Shown here in pieces: positions 48,834-56,051 of a stretch of 57,185 nt of DNA. Under the pieces are notes generated by a model. That model ran no database searches. It was not told the origin of the DNA and was given only the letters and a program-made list of their open reading frames with translations. A program made the position numbers and the translations under genes. How positions within the stretch are numbered: the first letter of the stretch is position 1; each line of letters starts with the position of its first letter. This DNA is from Patescibacteria group bacterium (lineage in GTDB: Bacteria > Patescibacteriota > WWE3 > JAMCXX01): positions 1-57,185 of the forward strand of contig JAMCXX010000004.1 of NCBI GenBank assembly GCA_023474425.1, in the 5' to 3' direction.

Positions 48834-51104
48834 ATGGGGGACACTGCCTTAAACAATCAAAAGACCGCCTTACAACAACCGGTTTTAAATTATCCCTCAG
48901 TCATTGTAAAACGCGACGGGCGGGTGGTCCCCTTTGACATTAAAAGAATAGAAAATGCTCTCAATAAGTGTTTCTTAAGTTTAGAAAAGACTCCCAACAC
49001 ACCAGTGGAGGAATTGTCCCGTCAGGCCGTGAACATTGTGGTTGCCAAGGGAGAGACAGCCACTGTGGAAGCCGTGCAGGACGCAGTGGAAATTATTCTT
49101 CAGGCGGTAGGTGAATTTGAAGCCGCCAAACACTATATCCTCTACCGCGCCGAGCACGCTAGAAAACGACAGGAACGTCCCATACCCGAAGAGGTACGCC
49201 GGGCCTTTGCCCAGTCGGATCGTTACTTTCCCACTCCCATTCAAAAATTTCAATTTTATGACAAATATTCGAGATTTAATTACGAATTAGGACGGCGGGA
49301 AACCTGGGTGGAAACGGTTGACCGCTCGGTAAGCTTTCTCCACGACCTAGCCGGTTCGAGGCTGCGTACGGAAACTTACGAAAAGATCCGCCAAAATATT
49401 TTGGAAATGAGATCAATGCCCTCCATGAGACTTTTGGCCATGGCCGGAGCGGCGGCTAAACGCAGCAATATTGCCATCTATAATTGTTCTTATCTTCCCG
49501 TAAAAGATGAGGACAGCTTTGTGGAGGCTCTAATAATTTCCATGAACGGATGCGGGGTGGGTTTTTCGGTGGAGCGGCGTTACGTAGAGAACTTTCCCCG
49601 AATTAAAAGGCAAAAAGGCAAAGCGCCGGCCAGATTCACCGTGGCCGATACAACCGAAGGCTGGGCCGATTCGTTAAGATTCGGTCTTAAAACCTGGTTC
49701 GACGGCGAAGATGTGGAGTTTGACTTAACACATCTGCGGCCGGCCGGGGCACCCCTAAAAACTAAAGGCGGGAGGGCTTCGGGACCGGAACCGCTGCGCA
49801 AGATGTTCGACTTTATGAGAGGGCGGATACTCGCCCGGCAAGGCAGTTTCCTGCGCCCGATTGACGCACACGACCTAATGTGCGCCGTGGGCAGCGCCGC
49901 CGTTTCCGGAGGTGTCAGGCGCACGGCCATGATTTCCCTCTTTGACTTTGATGACACGGAGATGCGTCTCTCCAAATCCGGCGATTTTGAGCGCAGCAAC
50001 AATCAGCGCTGGAACGCCAACAATTCCGCCGTTTGGCCGGAAAGACCCTTAACCCAAACTGAAGTAGCCCACTTTATTATGGACATGGTGGACTCGGGCC
50101 GCGGCGAGCCGGGAATATTCAGCCGGCAGGCGGCTCTTAATTCCATTCCAGAACGACGCAAGCCGGCCGAGTTCGGCACTAACCCCTGCGGGGAAATTGT
50201 GTTGCGCCCATATGAGTTTTGCAACCTTTCCATTGCCGTAGCCCGCGCCGAAGACGACTTTGAAAGTCTTAAAGACAAGGTGGAAGTAGCCGCCATAATC
50301 GGCACTATTCAATCTTTGGCCACAAACTTCCCGGGACTGCGCGACGATTGGAAAAGAAACTGTGAGGAGGAGAGACTATTGGGTGTCGATATTAACGGAC
50401 AGATGGACAGCCCGGTTTCACAAAATGCGGAAGTTCAAGCCAAATTAAAAGGGTTGGTGCGCGAGGTGAACCGCCGAGTCAGCCGTGACTTAGGCATTAA
50501 CGAATCGGCCTCTCTTACCTGTGTTAAGCCTTCGGGTAACTCCTCACAACTTTTAAACTGTTCGTCCGGCGTCCACGCCCGCTGGTCCCCCTATTACATT
50601 CGCAACGCTAGGGTGGGCACCCACACGCCGATTTATAAAGTCTTAAGTGACGCCGGCGTGCCCATGGACCCCGAAAACGGCCAAAGCCGCAAAGATGCCA
50701 ATGCCTGGGTGGTTCACTTCCCTATTAAATCACCCGATGGGGCCGCCACCCGGCAAGACCGGGCACTTCATAATCAGCTTGACTACTGGCTTCAGGTCAA
50801 AAAGCAGTGGACGGAGCACAACCCCAGCGCCACCATTACCTACCGCAACGATGAAGTTATTGAAATTATTAAATGGGTCTGGGAGCATCAGGATATTATT
50901 GGCGGCATTACCTTTTTGCCCTCTACCGACGCCCAATACGACCAAATGCCTTATGAAGAGATTGAGCGTGGGGAGTATGAGAAAAGACTCGCCGCTTTTC
51001 CCGAAATCGATTTTTCCAAGATTTACCGCTACGAAGAAGAAGATTTAACCACCGCCGCCCAGGAAATTGCCTGCCTTGGTGCCGCCTGCGACCTAACCCT
51101 CTAA
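48834..51104 (+). CDS. nrdJ: Adenosylcobalamin-dependent ribonucleotide reductase (class II)
   Basis: About 756 residues from the ATG at 48834; a TTG at 48771 is not supported. An N-terminal ATP-cone (about 20-105, VIVKRDGRVVPFDIKRIENAL) is followed by the catalytic barrel: IYNCSYLPVKDEDSFVEALIISMNGCGVGFSVERRYVE, then NPCGEIVLRPYEFCNLS with the C-x-E active site, and the radical-loop partners. The C-terminus CLGAACDLTL contains a C-x4-C pair, as in the thioredoxin-reactive tail of RTPR-type enzymes. It makes deoxynucleotides without oxygen dependence. NrdR boxes lie before it and nrdR downstream. Confidence 0.93.
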   Translation: MGDTALNNQKTALQQPVLNYPSVIVKRDGRVVPFDIKRIENALNKCFLSLEKTPNTPVEELSRQAVNIVVAKGETATVEAVQDAVEIILQAVGEFEAAKHYILYRAEHARKRQERPIPEEVRRAFAQSDRYFPTPIQKFQFYDKYSRFNYELGRRETWVETVDRSVSFLHDLAGSRLRTETYEKIRQNILEMRSMPSMRLLAMAGAAAKRSNIAIYNCSYLPVKDEDSFVEALIISMNGCGVGFSVERRYVENFPRIKRQKGKAPARFTVADTTEGWADSLRFGLKTWFDGEDVEFDLTHLRPAGAPLKTKGGRASGPEPLRKMFDFMRGRILARQGSFLRPIDAHDLMCAVGSAAVSGGVRRTAMISLFDFDDTEMRLSKSGDFERSNNQRWNANNSAVWPERPLTQTEVAHFIMDMVDSGRGEPGIFSRQAALNSIPERRKPAEFGTNPCGEIVLRPYEFCNLSIAVARAEDDFESLKDKVEVAAIIGTIQSLATNFPGLRDDWKRNCEEERLLGVDINGQMDSPVSQNAEVQAKLKGLVREVNRRVSRDLGINESASLTCVKPSGNSSQLLNCSSGVHARWSPYYIRNARVGTHTPIYKVLSDAGVPMDPENGQSRKDANAWVVHFPIKSPDGAATRQDRALHNQLDYWLQVKKQWTEHNPSATITYRNDEVIEIIKWVWEHQDIIGGITFLPSTDAQYDQMPYEEIERGEYEKRLAAFPEIDFSKIYRYEEEDLTTAAQEIACLGAACDLTL

Positions 51105-51198
51105 TTCATTAACCAGATGTAAATACTCCAGAAGGTCTACAAACTCTGTGCGAACGAGGTGATTTGATAAAGAGGAATAAAAAAACTATAAAAAAGGT

Positions 51199-51204
51199 TA
51201 TAAT
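51199..51204 (+). promoter_or_regulatory. -10-like TATAAT before hydrolase gene
   Basis: A TATAAT lies 8 bases before the ATG at 51213, so transcription would start at or next to the start codon (leaderless). No -35 match. The rest of the spacer 51105-51198 shows nothing recognisable. Confidence 0.35.
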
Positions 51205-51212
51205 TATGCGTG

Positions 51213-52220
51213 ATGGAAACCAAAGATTATCAAGAACTTCATAACCTAATCAAAATTTCAGTCGAGCCGAATTTTGTAATCAGGTTAGTTGGCCCAAACC
51301 CGTCAATAAAATCTTTCTGGGTAATGCTTAAATCTAAAACAAGCGTGGTTGAGGGCAAATTATTCTTACAAAACAGCAGAACAAAATTAGTGATTTTCGA
51401 ACCGGGATTTCCTGGAGGCGGCTCAACTCAATTCGAGAAGCTGTGGTTGAGAAAAACGCTTGAAAAAGGTTATTCCGTATTTTTAGCTCGGCACGGAGGA
51501 ACAATAATCAATGGTAAATTTTCGAGCCGCTATCTAAATTGCCCAGAAAGGCAAGAATTAGAAATAGCTAACAGAGTTAATGGTTTGAGCGTCCTTGGGA
51601 ATAAAAAAGAATATAACATTGCTGACTGGCTTATTGAACCACTAACCGCAATGAAAATACTAGTTCCGCATTTCTCCGACGTTGTCCTCTGCGGTCATTC
51701 GTTTGGACCACTAGCATTAATCTATTCTCTAATAAGATTTGTCGAAGAAGAACCCAGGTTATCAAGAAAAATATACCGCGTGGTATCGCTCTCGGGGTCC
51801 ATTGGAAAAATAAGAAGCTATGACAACTCCATACTGAAAGTTTGGCAGGACCATCTAAATACGGAATGGGCAAGAGAACGGGTTCAGGTGGGCGACCATA
51901 AAAGAAACACTGATATTTTCGAAGAGGCGCATAAAGCTGTCAACGATAACGTCTCAATTATTCCAAAAGACGTAACCCTTATAGCCGTTGTCCCTTACGG
52001 CGATACCGAAAATTCTATTGATGAAATAGTAAACCCCATGGAGTCGATAGATTTTATAAACTCTCTTGGAAGAGGTTATTTTATTGTTGACAAAACAGAG
52101 TGGGGAGATAAGAAAACCGGCCGGATGACGCATGATATGGAAGCCTTAACTTCGGATACTCTTGTCAAGTTGCTGTCAAAAGATTGGATACCCGAAAGCC
52201 GGATTACAACAATTGAATAG
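51213..52220 (+). CDS. Alpha/beta-hydrolase-fold protein
   Basis: A 335-residue protein starting at the ATG at 51213 (a GTG one codon upstream is possible). The nucleophile elbow is VVLCGHSFGPLALIYSL, and LVIFEPGFPGGGSTQFEKLWLRKTLEKGYSVFLARHGG gives the oxyanion-hole strand and following helix (residue regions about 70-107). VSLSGSIGKIRS and a late His (TGRMTHDMEAL) may complete a Ser-Asp-His triad. No signal peptide. The substrate is unknown. By eye more AT-rich than nrdJ. Confidence 0.75.
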   Translation: METKDYQELHNLIKISVEPNFVIRLVGPNPSIKSFWVMLKSKTSVVEGKLFLQNSRTKLVIFEPGFPGGGSTQFEKLWLRKTLEKGYSVFLARHGGTIINGKFSSRYLNCPERQELEIANRVNGLSVLGNKKEYNIADWLIEPLTAMKILVPHFSDVVLCGHSFGPLALIYSLIRFVEEEPRLSRKIYRVVSLSGSIGKIRSYDNSILKVWQDHLNTEWARERVQVGDHKRNTDIFEEAHKAVNDNVSIIPKDVTLIAVVPYGDTENSIDEIVNPMESIDFINSLGRGYFIVDKTEWGDKKTGRMTHDMEALTSDTLVKLLSKDWIPESRITTIE

Positions 52221-52249
52221 TTTTATCTTTCCGGACCAGAGCAGACGTG

Positions 52250-52318
52250 TCACAAGAAGCGGGAACGAGCTAACACATCGAAGTTAAATATTTCTTGTGA
52301 GCGGCCGGAGGGAGTCGG
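52250..52318 (+). promoter_or_regulatory. Structured leader of nrdR
   Basis: TCACAAGAA (52250-52258) pairs with TTCTTGTGA (52292-52300), a 9-bp stem around a 33-base loop. A second small hairpin GGCCG/CGGCC (about 52303-52320) holds the Shine-Dalgarno-like GAGGGAG in its loop. CACAAGAA is also the left part of the NrdR-box-like site before nrdJ, so this may be an autoregulatory site. Confidence 0.4.
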
Positions 52319-52336
52319 CCCTTGAAGTTTACGCTT

Positions 52337-52786
52337 ATGAAATGTCCGTATTGCCAAAGTGCGGAAACCAAGGTTATTGATAAAAGAGATTTGAGCGAAG
52401 AGGCCTCAACTAGGCGGCGGCGCGAATGCCTTAAATGCGGCAAGCGTTTTACCACTTATGAAAAAGTCGAGCGGATTGATTTGAAAGTCGTAAAGAAAGA
52501 CGGCCGGGTGGAAGACTACGTGCGGGAAAAGCTTAAAGCCGGGCTTGTGAAAGCCGTGGAAAAAAGACCGGTAACGGAAGAGCAGATTGAGGAAGTAATC
52601 GACGACATTGAACAAAGGATTCTTAAACGTCAGTCAAAACAGATTTCGGCTTCGGATATTGGGCAGATGGTTTTAACGAGGCTCAAAAAGATTGACCGCG
52701 TGGCTTACTTAAGGTTCGCCAGCGTTTTTCTGGAATTCGAAAGCCTTAAAGACTTCGCCAAACAGATTAAGGATTTTAGCAAATAA
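52337..52786 (+). CDS. nrdR: Transcriptional repressor NrdR
   Basis: A 149-residue repressor of ribonucleotide reductase genes. The zinc ribbon MKCPYCQSAETKVIDKRDL...RRRRECLKCGKRFTTYE has C-x2-C twice (C3, C6 and a second pair), followed by an ATP-cone (about 50-140, LKVVKKDGRVEDYVREKLKAGLVKA). The ATG at 52337 matches the family start; a TTG at 52322 has a better-placed GGAGGGAG. It binds the boxes in front of nrdJ when dATP is high (family knowledge). Confidence 0.95.
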   Translation: MKCPYCQSAETKVIDKRDLSEEASTRRRRECLKCGKRFTTYEKVERIDLKVVKKDGRVEDYVREKLKAGLVKAVEKRPVTEEQIEEVIDDIEQRILKRQSKQISASDIGQMVLTRLKKIDRVAYLRFASVFLEFESLKDFAKQIKDFSK

Positions 52787-52848
52787 TTTGTTGGCGTCAT
52801 AATGTTTTACTTTCAAAGAACCCAAAGATAATCTATTATGAGAAAATT

Positions 52849-53850
52849 ATGAAAATCGGAATAATTGGCACTGGCTTTGGCAAAATGATTGGTCTGAACT
52901 TTAAAGCTGTGGATCCCTTGTGTCAGATTTATTTCTTCTCACGGGACAAAGAAAAGGCCAAAACAGCTTGTCGAGAGACCGGATGCCAAGGAACTTTTGA
53001 CACTTGGCAGGAACTGGTCCAAAGTCCAGGAATCGACCTAGTTGTTATTGCCAGCCCCAGCTATCTGCATAAGGAAATGTTTGAATTCGTGGCCAAAAAC
53101 AAAAAAGCAGCCCTGATTGAAAAACCGGCTGCCGTTACTACTAAAGACATGGCCGCGATGATGAGATGTGAGACCGGAGAATTAGCCGTGGTTAACCACG
53201 AAGGCCGTTTCCATCCAGTGGTTTCTTACATCAAAGATCTGGTCGCCCAGGGCAGGCTGGGAGAGATTTTAACTGCGAGAATTGGAGCCTATTTAAACTG
53301 GTATACCAATCCAGAATACAAAGGAACTTGGAATGATCTGAAGAAATTCGGTGGCGGACAGCTATTATCATTGGGTACTCATCAAATTGATCTGGCCAGA
53401 TTCGTCTTAGGAATGCCCAAGATTAAATCCGGGTCGGTACAAACCAGGATTTTCAGCGGGCCGCGCATTCACCCACCAGCCGAAACGGAAACCCAATTTT
53501 CCGCACATTTCCTGACTGAAAATAAAACCAGTATCCAACTTTTCAACGATACTTATTGCTTCGGGTATAAAAACTTCACAATTGATGTGATTGGCAGCAA
53601 TGGTACCGTGATTTACAGCGACCTTACCGGGCTCAAAATTACTTATTCTAACAATGAACCGTTGCAGACAGTTGAGTGGGTGGACCCGTTACCAGAAATT
53701 AAATTGGGCAACTCGATTTTGACAAAATCTATGAAATATATGGCTAAGGCCCTAATTGAATCGATTTCGGATAATAAACCGAACCCTAACTTCTGCACAC
53801 TAGAACAGGCTCGTGACAATCTGGAAATACTCGAACGTTTTAAACAATAA
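52849..53850 (+). CDS. Gfo/Idh/MocA-family oxidoreductase
   Basis: A 333-residue NAD(P)-dependent enzyme. IGIIGTGFGKMIGLNFK is the Rossmann GxGxxG region, VIASPSYLHKEMFEFVAKNKKAALIEKPAAVT gives the E-K-P motif, and LKKFGGGQLLSLGTHQIDLARFVLG the catalytic G-G-x-x-x-D/H region (residue regions). The C-terminal alpha/beta domain is complete. Substrates are sugars or related polyols; the exact one cannot be read. Its stop is directly followed by a truncated reverse-transcriptase sequence. Confidence 0.88.
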   Translation: MKIGIIGTGFGKMIGLNFKAVDPLCQIYFFSRDKEKAKTACRETGCQGTFDTWQELVQSPGIDLVVIASPSYLHKEMFEFVAKNKKAALIEKPAAVTTKDMAAMMRCETGELAVVNHEGRFHPVVSYIKDLVAQGRLGEILTARIGAYLNWYTNPEYKGTWNDLKKFGGGQLLSLGTHQIDLARFVLGMPKIKSGSVQTRIFSGPRIHPPAETETQFSAHFLTENKTSIQLFNDTYCFGYKNFTIDVIGSNGTVIYSDLTGLKITYSNNEPLQTVEWVDPLPEIKLGNSILTKSMKYMAKALIESISDNKPNPNFCTLEQARDNLEILERFKQ

Positions 53851-54169
53851 GGTAACGTTAAATTCCCTTCCCCACCCGCAGAAAATCCGTCTAAAAATTA
53901 TTACTTCGGGCGTGGATTTTTTAGGCTGGGTTCATTTCCACAGCCACCGCATCCTGCGGACAGCTACTAAAAAACGGATGTACAAAAGGATTGCCGAGAA
54001 CCCCAAGGAATCAACCCGACAATCTTACTTAGGGCTTCTAAAGCACGGCAACGCCTACAAAATTAAAAAGAGGCTCGATTGTCTTTATGCTAGAGAAAAA
54101 AATAAGCTCCCAGACGGAAAGAACCGGCCTGAGAGCTTAAGGACAGAAGAACCAAGGGCAAAGAGCTAA
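53851..54169 (+). pseudogene. Reverse transcriptase C-terminal remnant
   Basis: An open frame continuing from within the oxidoreductase end carries, after about 53860, LPHPQKIRLKIITSGVDFLGWVHFHSHRILRTATKKRMYKRI and SYLGLLKHGNAYKIKKRL (residue regions). This is the thumb/C-terminal part of retron-, group II- or DGR-type reverse transcriptases. The catalytic domain with the YxDD motif is missing, so the enzyme is not functional here. The break lies exactly after the oxidoreductase stop, as if recombination joined them. The end of the frame is a basic, low-complexity tail. Confidence 0.75.
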
Positions 54170-54188
54170 GTGGCCAAGGGTCAAAGCG

Positions 54189-54632
54189 CTACTTGCGGAA
54201 GGCCAAGAAGCGATAGCCCTGATGCCATCTGTCGTCAAACCACGGGAGGTAGAGGCCCCGGTGAGAACTGTGGCCCCACAGGTACGGAACGCTGCGATTG
54301 CCAACAGAAGCACGCCAAACCGAGCCAAGAGCCACGATAGGATATTCGCGCTGTTGATTGGGATGTTGGGCACCCAAAGCGAGAAGTTCTGCCAAAGTCC
54401 CAGCCCGCATTCCCATCTTGTCGAGTTCGGCGAGGACTTCATCTGACTCCATGTAGCGATCGAATTGGACGAGGACTGCTTCGAGGTTCGCCTGTCCCTT
54501 CCGCTGGGACGGAAAATTCTTGGAAGTGACATCGCTGTTGGCGTAGTCAAACTTCCCCGCCTTGACCACCACCTCGACCGATTGGTCGTAATCAACTCTT
54601 AACTTGAGCGTTGTCTGCGTCAAAGTGCTCAC
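54189..54632 (-). CDS. Candidate DGR target-like protein with variable C-terminal region
   Basis: A 147-residue protein from a GTG start at 54632 with AAGGAGGAG just upstream. The N-terminus is a conserved CPR-type domain (VDYDQSVEVVVKAGKFDYANSDVTSKNF; VLVQFDRYMESDEVLAELDKMGMRAG; LAELLALG). The C-terminus PIVALGSVW...GNRSVPYL...RGLYLPWFDDRW...YRFLAFRK is a C-type-lectin-like ending of the sort in which proteins from this family vary at alternating positions from genome to genome (family recollection). Many of the variable codons end in C or T (AGC, TAC, GGC, CAC, AGT, CAC, GGC, TAC), as expected from NNY positions of DGR mutagenesis. No template repeat is seen in the window. Confidence 0.8.
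   Translation of the reverse strand: MSTLTQTTLKLRVDYDQSVEVVVKAGKFDYANSDVTSKNFPSQRKGQANLEAVLVQFDRYMESDEVLAELDKMGMRAGTLAELLALGAQHPNQQREYPIVALGSVWRASVGNRSVPYLWGHSSHRGLYLPWFDDRWHQGYRFLAFRK
54192..54323 (-). other. Variable-region-like segment of the target-like gene
   Basis: The last 44 codons (residues about 104-147) form the candidate variable region. It keeps fixed residues W, VP-L, R-L-L-WF and RFLA-RK with changing residues between them. A matching template repeat with AAC/AAT codons was looked for within the window and not found. Confidence 0.35.
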
Positions 54633-54663
54633 TCTCTCCTCCTTTCTGGGAGACTTACAGTTT

Positions 54664-54711
54664 GTCCTACGGGAATCCCAATTTGGCCAGGGTGTGTTTT
54701 GCCCGTAGGAC
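54664..54711. terminator. Long perfect-stem hairpin before the variable-protein gene
   Basis: GTCCTACGGG (54664-54673) and CCCGTAGGAC (54702-54711) form a 10-bp perfect stem with a 28-base loop. On the + strand AGGGTTTTT follows; on the minus strand it lies in the leader of the variable-protein gene, about 30 bases from its ribosome-binding site. It could be a terminator of + strand transcription or a leader structure. Confidence 0.5.
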
Positions 54712-54791
54712 AGGGTTTTTAATGTTAGGGATATATTAACACAAACAACCTATAATTGTCGAGGGGGTGTAAGAGCCAGTGAGATTAGCGG

Positions 54792-55859
54792 TTAAATCCC
54801 CTTACCGGCCCGAAGGTAGGCGGGGATGTCGAAGCGGTCGCCAGAAGCGGAATCGGGAAATGTTTCCGGAACACTCTCATCTTTAATGCGGCCGGTTTGA
54901 CGACGTCGGGAGTCAAAGCCGGTGGCCACCACCGTAATCTTAATACTGTCCGAAAGCGACTCGTCAATGGCCGCGCCAAAAATAATATTGGCTTCGCTAT
55001 CCGCCGCGTCGCTGACCACTCTGGCCGCTTCGTCCACCTCGTTCATGGTCAAATCTTTGCCGCCGGTCACATTAAAAAGAATCCCTTTGGCGCCGTCAAT
55101 AGTAACTTCCAAAAGCGGAGAAGAAATAGCCTGCTTGGCCGCGACCAGTGCCCGGTCCTCCCCCGAAGCCGTCCCCACACCCATTAGGGCCGAACCGGCA
55201 TCGGTCATAATCGTTTTAACATCGGCAAAATCAACGTTCACCAAACCGGGCAAAATAATTAAATCAGAAATCCCCTGCACTCCTTGGGATAAAACTGAAT
55301 CGGCCAGATCGAAGGCCTCTAAAATCGTCATCTTTTTGTCCACAATTTCCAGTAACCTTTGGTTGGGAATAGTAATGAGAGCATCCACCTCGCCGCGCAG
55401 GGCTTCGGCTCCGTCCTGCGCCACCAGGGAGCGCTTGTTGCCTTCAAACGAGAAAGGTTTGGTGACCACGCCAATGGTCAGGGCGCCCAGGCTCTTGGCG
55501 ATTTTAGCCACAATGGGGCTTGCGCCGGTGCCTGTGCCGCCGCCAAGTCCGGCCGTCAAAAAAACCATATCCGAGCCGGCCACGGCCGCCTTTATTTTTT
55601 CCGCCGACTCCTCGGCCGCCTTGCGTCCGATTTCGGGATTGGCGCCGCTGCCCAAACCCTTAGTTAAATCCTCTCCAATTTGAACTTTGGTCGGACAGGC
55701 TGAATTGTCCAACGCCTGTTTATCGGTATTAATTCCCACAAAATCCACTCCTGAAATTACGTTGCGGGCTACCATGGAGGAAACGGCGTTGCAGCCGCCG
55801 CCGCCAATCCCCACCACCTTGATCCGGGCAAATTTTTCCACTTCCGGTTTAATCAGCAT
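54792..55859 (-). CDS. ftsZ: Cell division protein FtsZ
   Basis: A 355-residue tubulin homologue. The ATG at 55859 ([26 protein letters not shown]) is chosen over a GTG at 55883. The GTP-binding site includes GGGGCN and the signature [28 protein letters not shown] and the T7 synergy loop are conserved. The short tail ends in [12 protein letters not shown], keeping the conserved C-terminal FtsA-binding peptide. It polymerises into the Z ring. It follows ftsA with a 168-base spacer that contains palindromic copy C. Confidence 0.96.
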   Translation of the reverse strand: MLIKPEVEKFARIKVVGIGGGGCNAVSSMVARNVISGVDFVGINTDKQALDNSACPTKVQIGEDLTKGLGSGANPEIGRKAAEESAEKIKAAVAGSDMVFLTAGLGGGTGTGASPIVAKIAKSLGALTIGVVTKPFSFEGNKRSLVAQDGAEALRGEVDALITIPNQRLLEIVDKKMTILEAFDLADSVLSQGVQGISDLIILPGLVNVDFADVKTIMTDAGSALMGVGTASGEDRALVAAKQAISSPLLEVTIDGAKGILFNVTGGKDLTMNEVDEAARVVSDAADSEANIIFGAAIDESLSDSIKITVVATGFDSRRRQTGRIKDESVPETFPDSASGDRFDIPAYLRAGKGI

Positions 55860-55936
55860 ATTAGTTGAACCAATACCACACACTTAACTGCCAACTGACA
55901 GGTTTCCTACATAGACTACCACAGATAAAGGCGAGA

Positions 55937-56022
55937 GGTAAGGCTCACAGCGAGCGTTGAGGAGGTACCGTCAAATCTACGACTTTGACGGGGGACACCT
56001 TGAGCGAGTCGTGAGACTTACC
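55937..56022. repeat. Structured palindromic element, copy C (ftsA-ftsZ spacer)
   Basis: Outer arms GGTAAGGCTCAC (55937-55948) and GTGAGACTTACC (56011-56022) pair 11 of 12. Inner arms CCGTCAAA and TTTGACGG pair fully. Internal strands AGCGAGCGTTGAGG and TTGAGCGAGTC are as in copies A and B, and the GGT/ACC pair replaces GGA/TCC of A and B, keeping complementarity. It lies between ftsA and ftsZ, so their shared transcript would carry it. Confidence 0.88.
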
Positions 56023-56051
56023 CGAGCCTAACTCACAAATTAATAATAGAT

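Noticed and set aside
48180-48840. Cobalamin riboswitch before pduO or nrdJ
   Set aside because: No B12-box-like sequence and too little upstream space; the palindrome fits an NrdR box better.
54189-54632. Active DGR in this window
   Set aside because: The reverse transcriptase lacks its catalytic core and no template repeat was found between 52800 and 54800.
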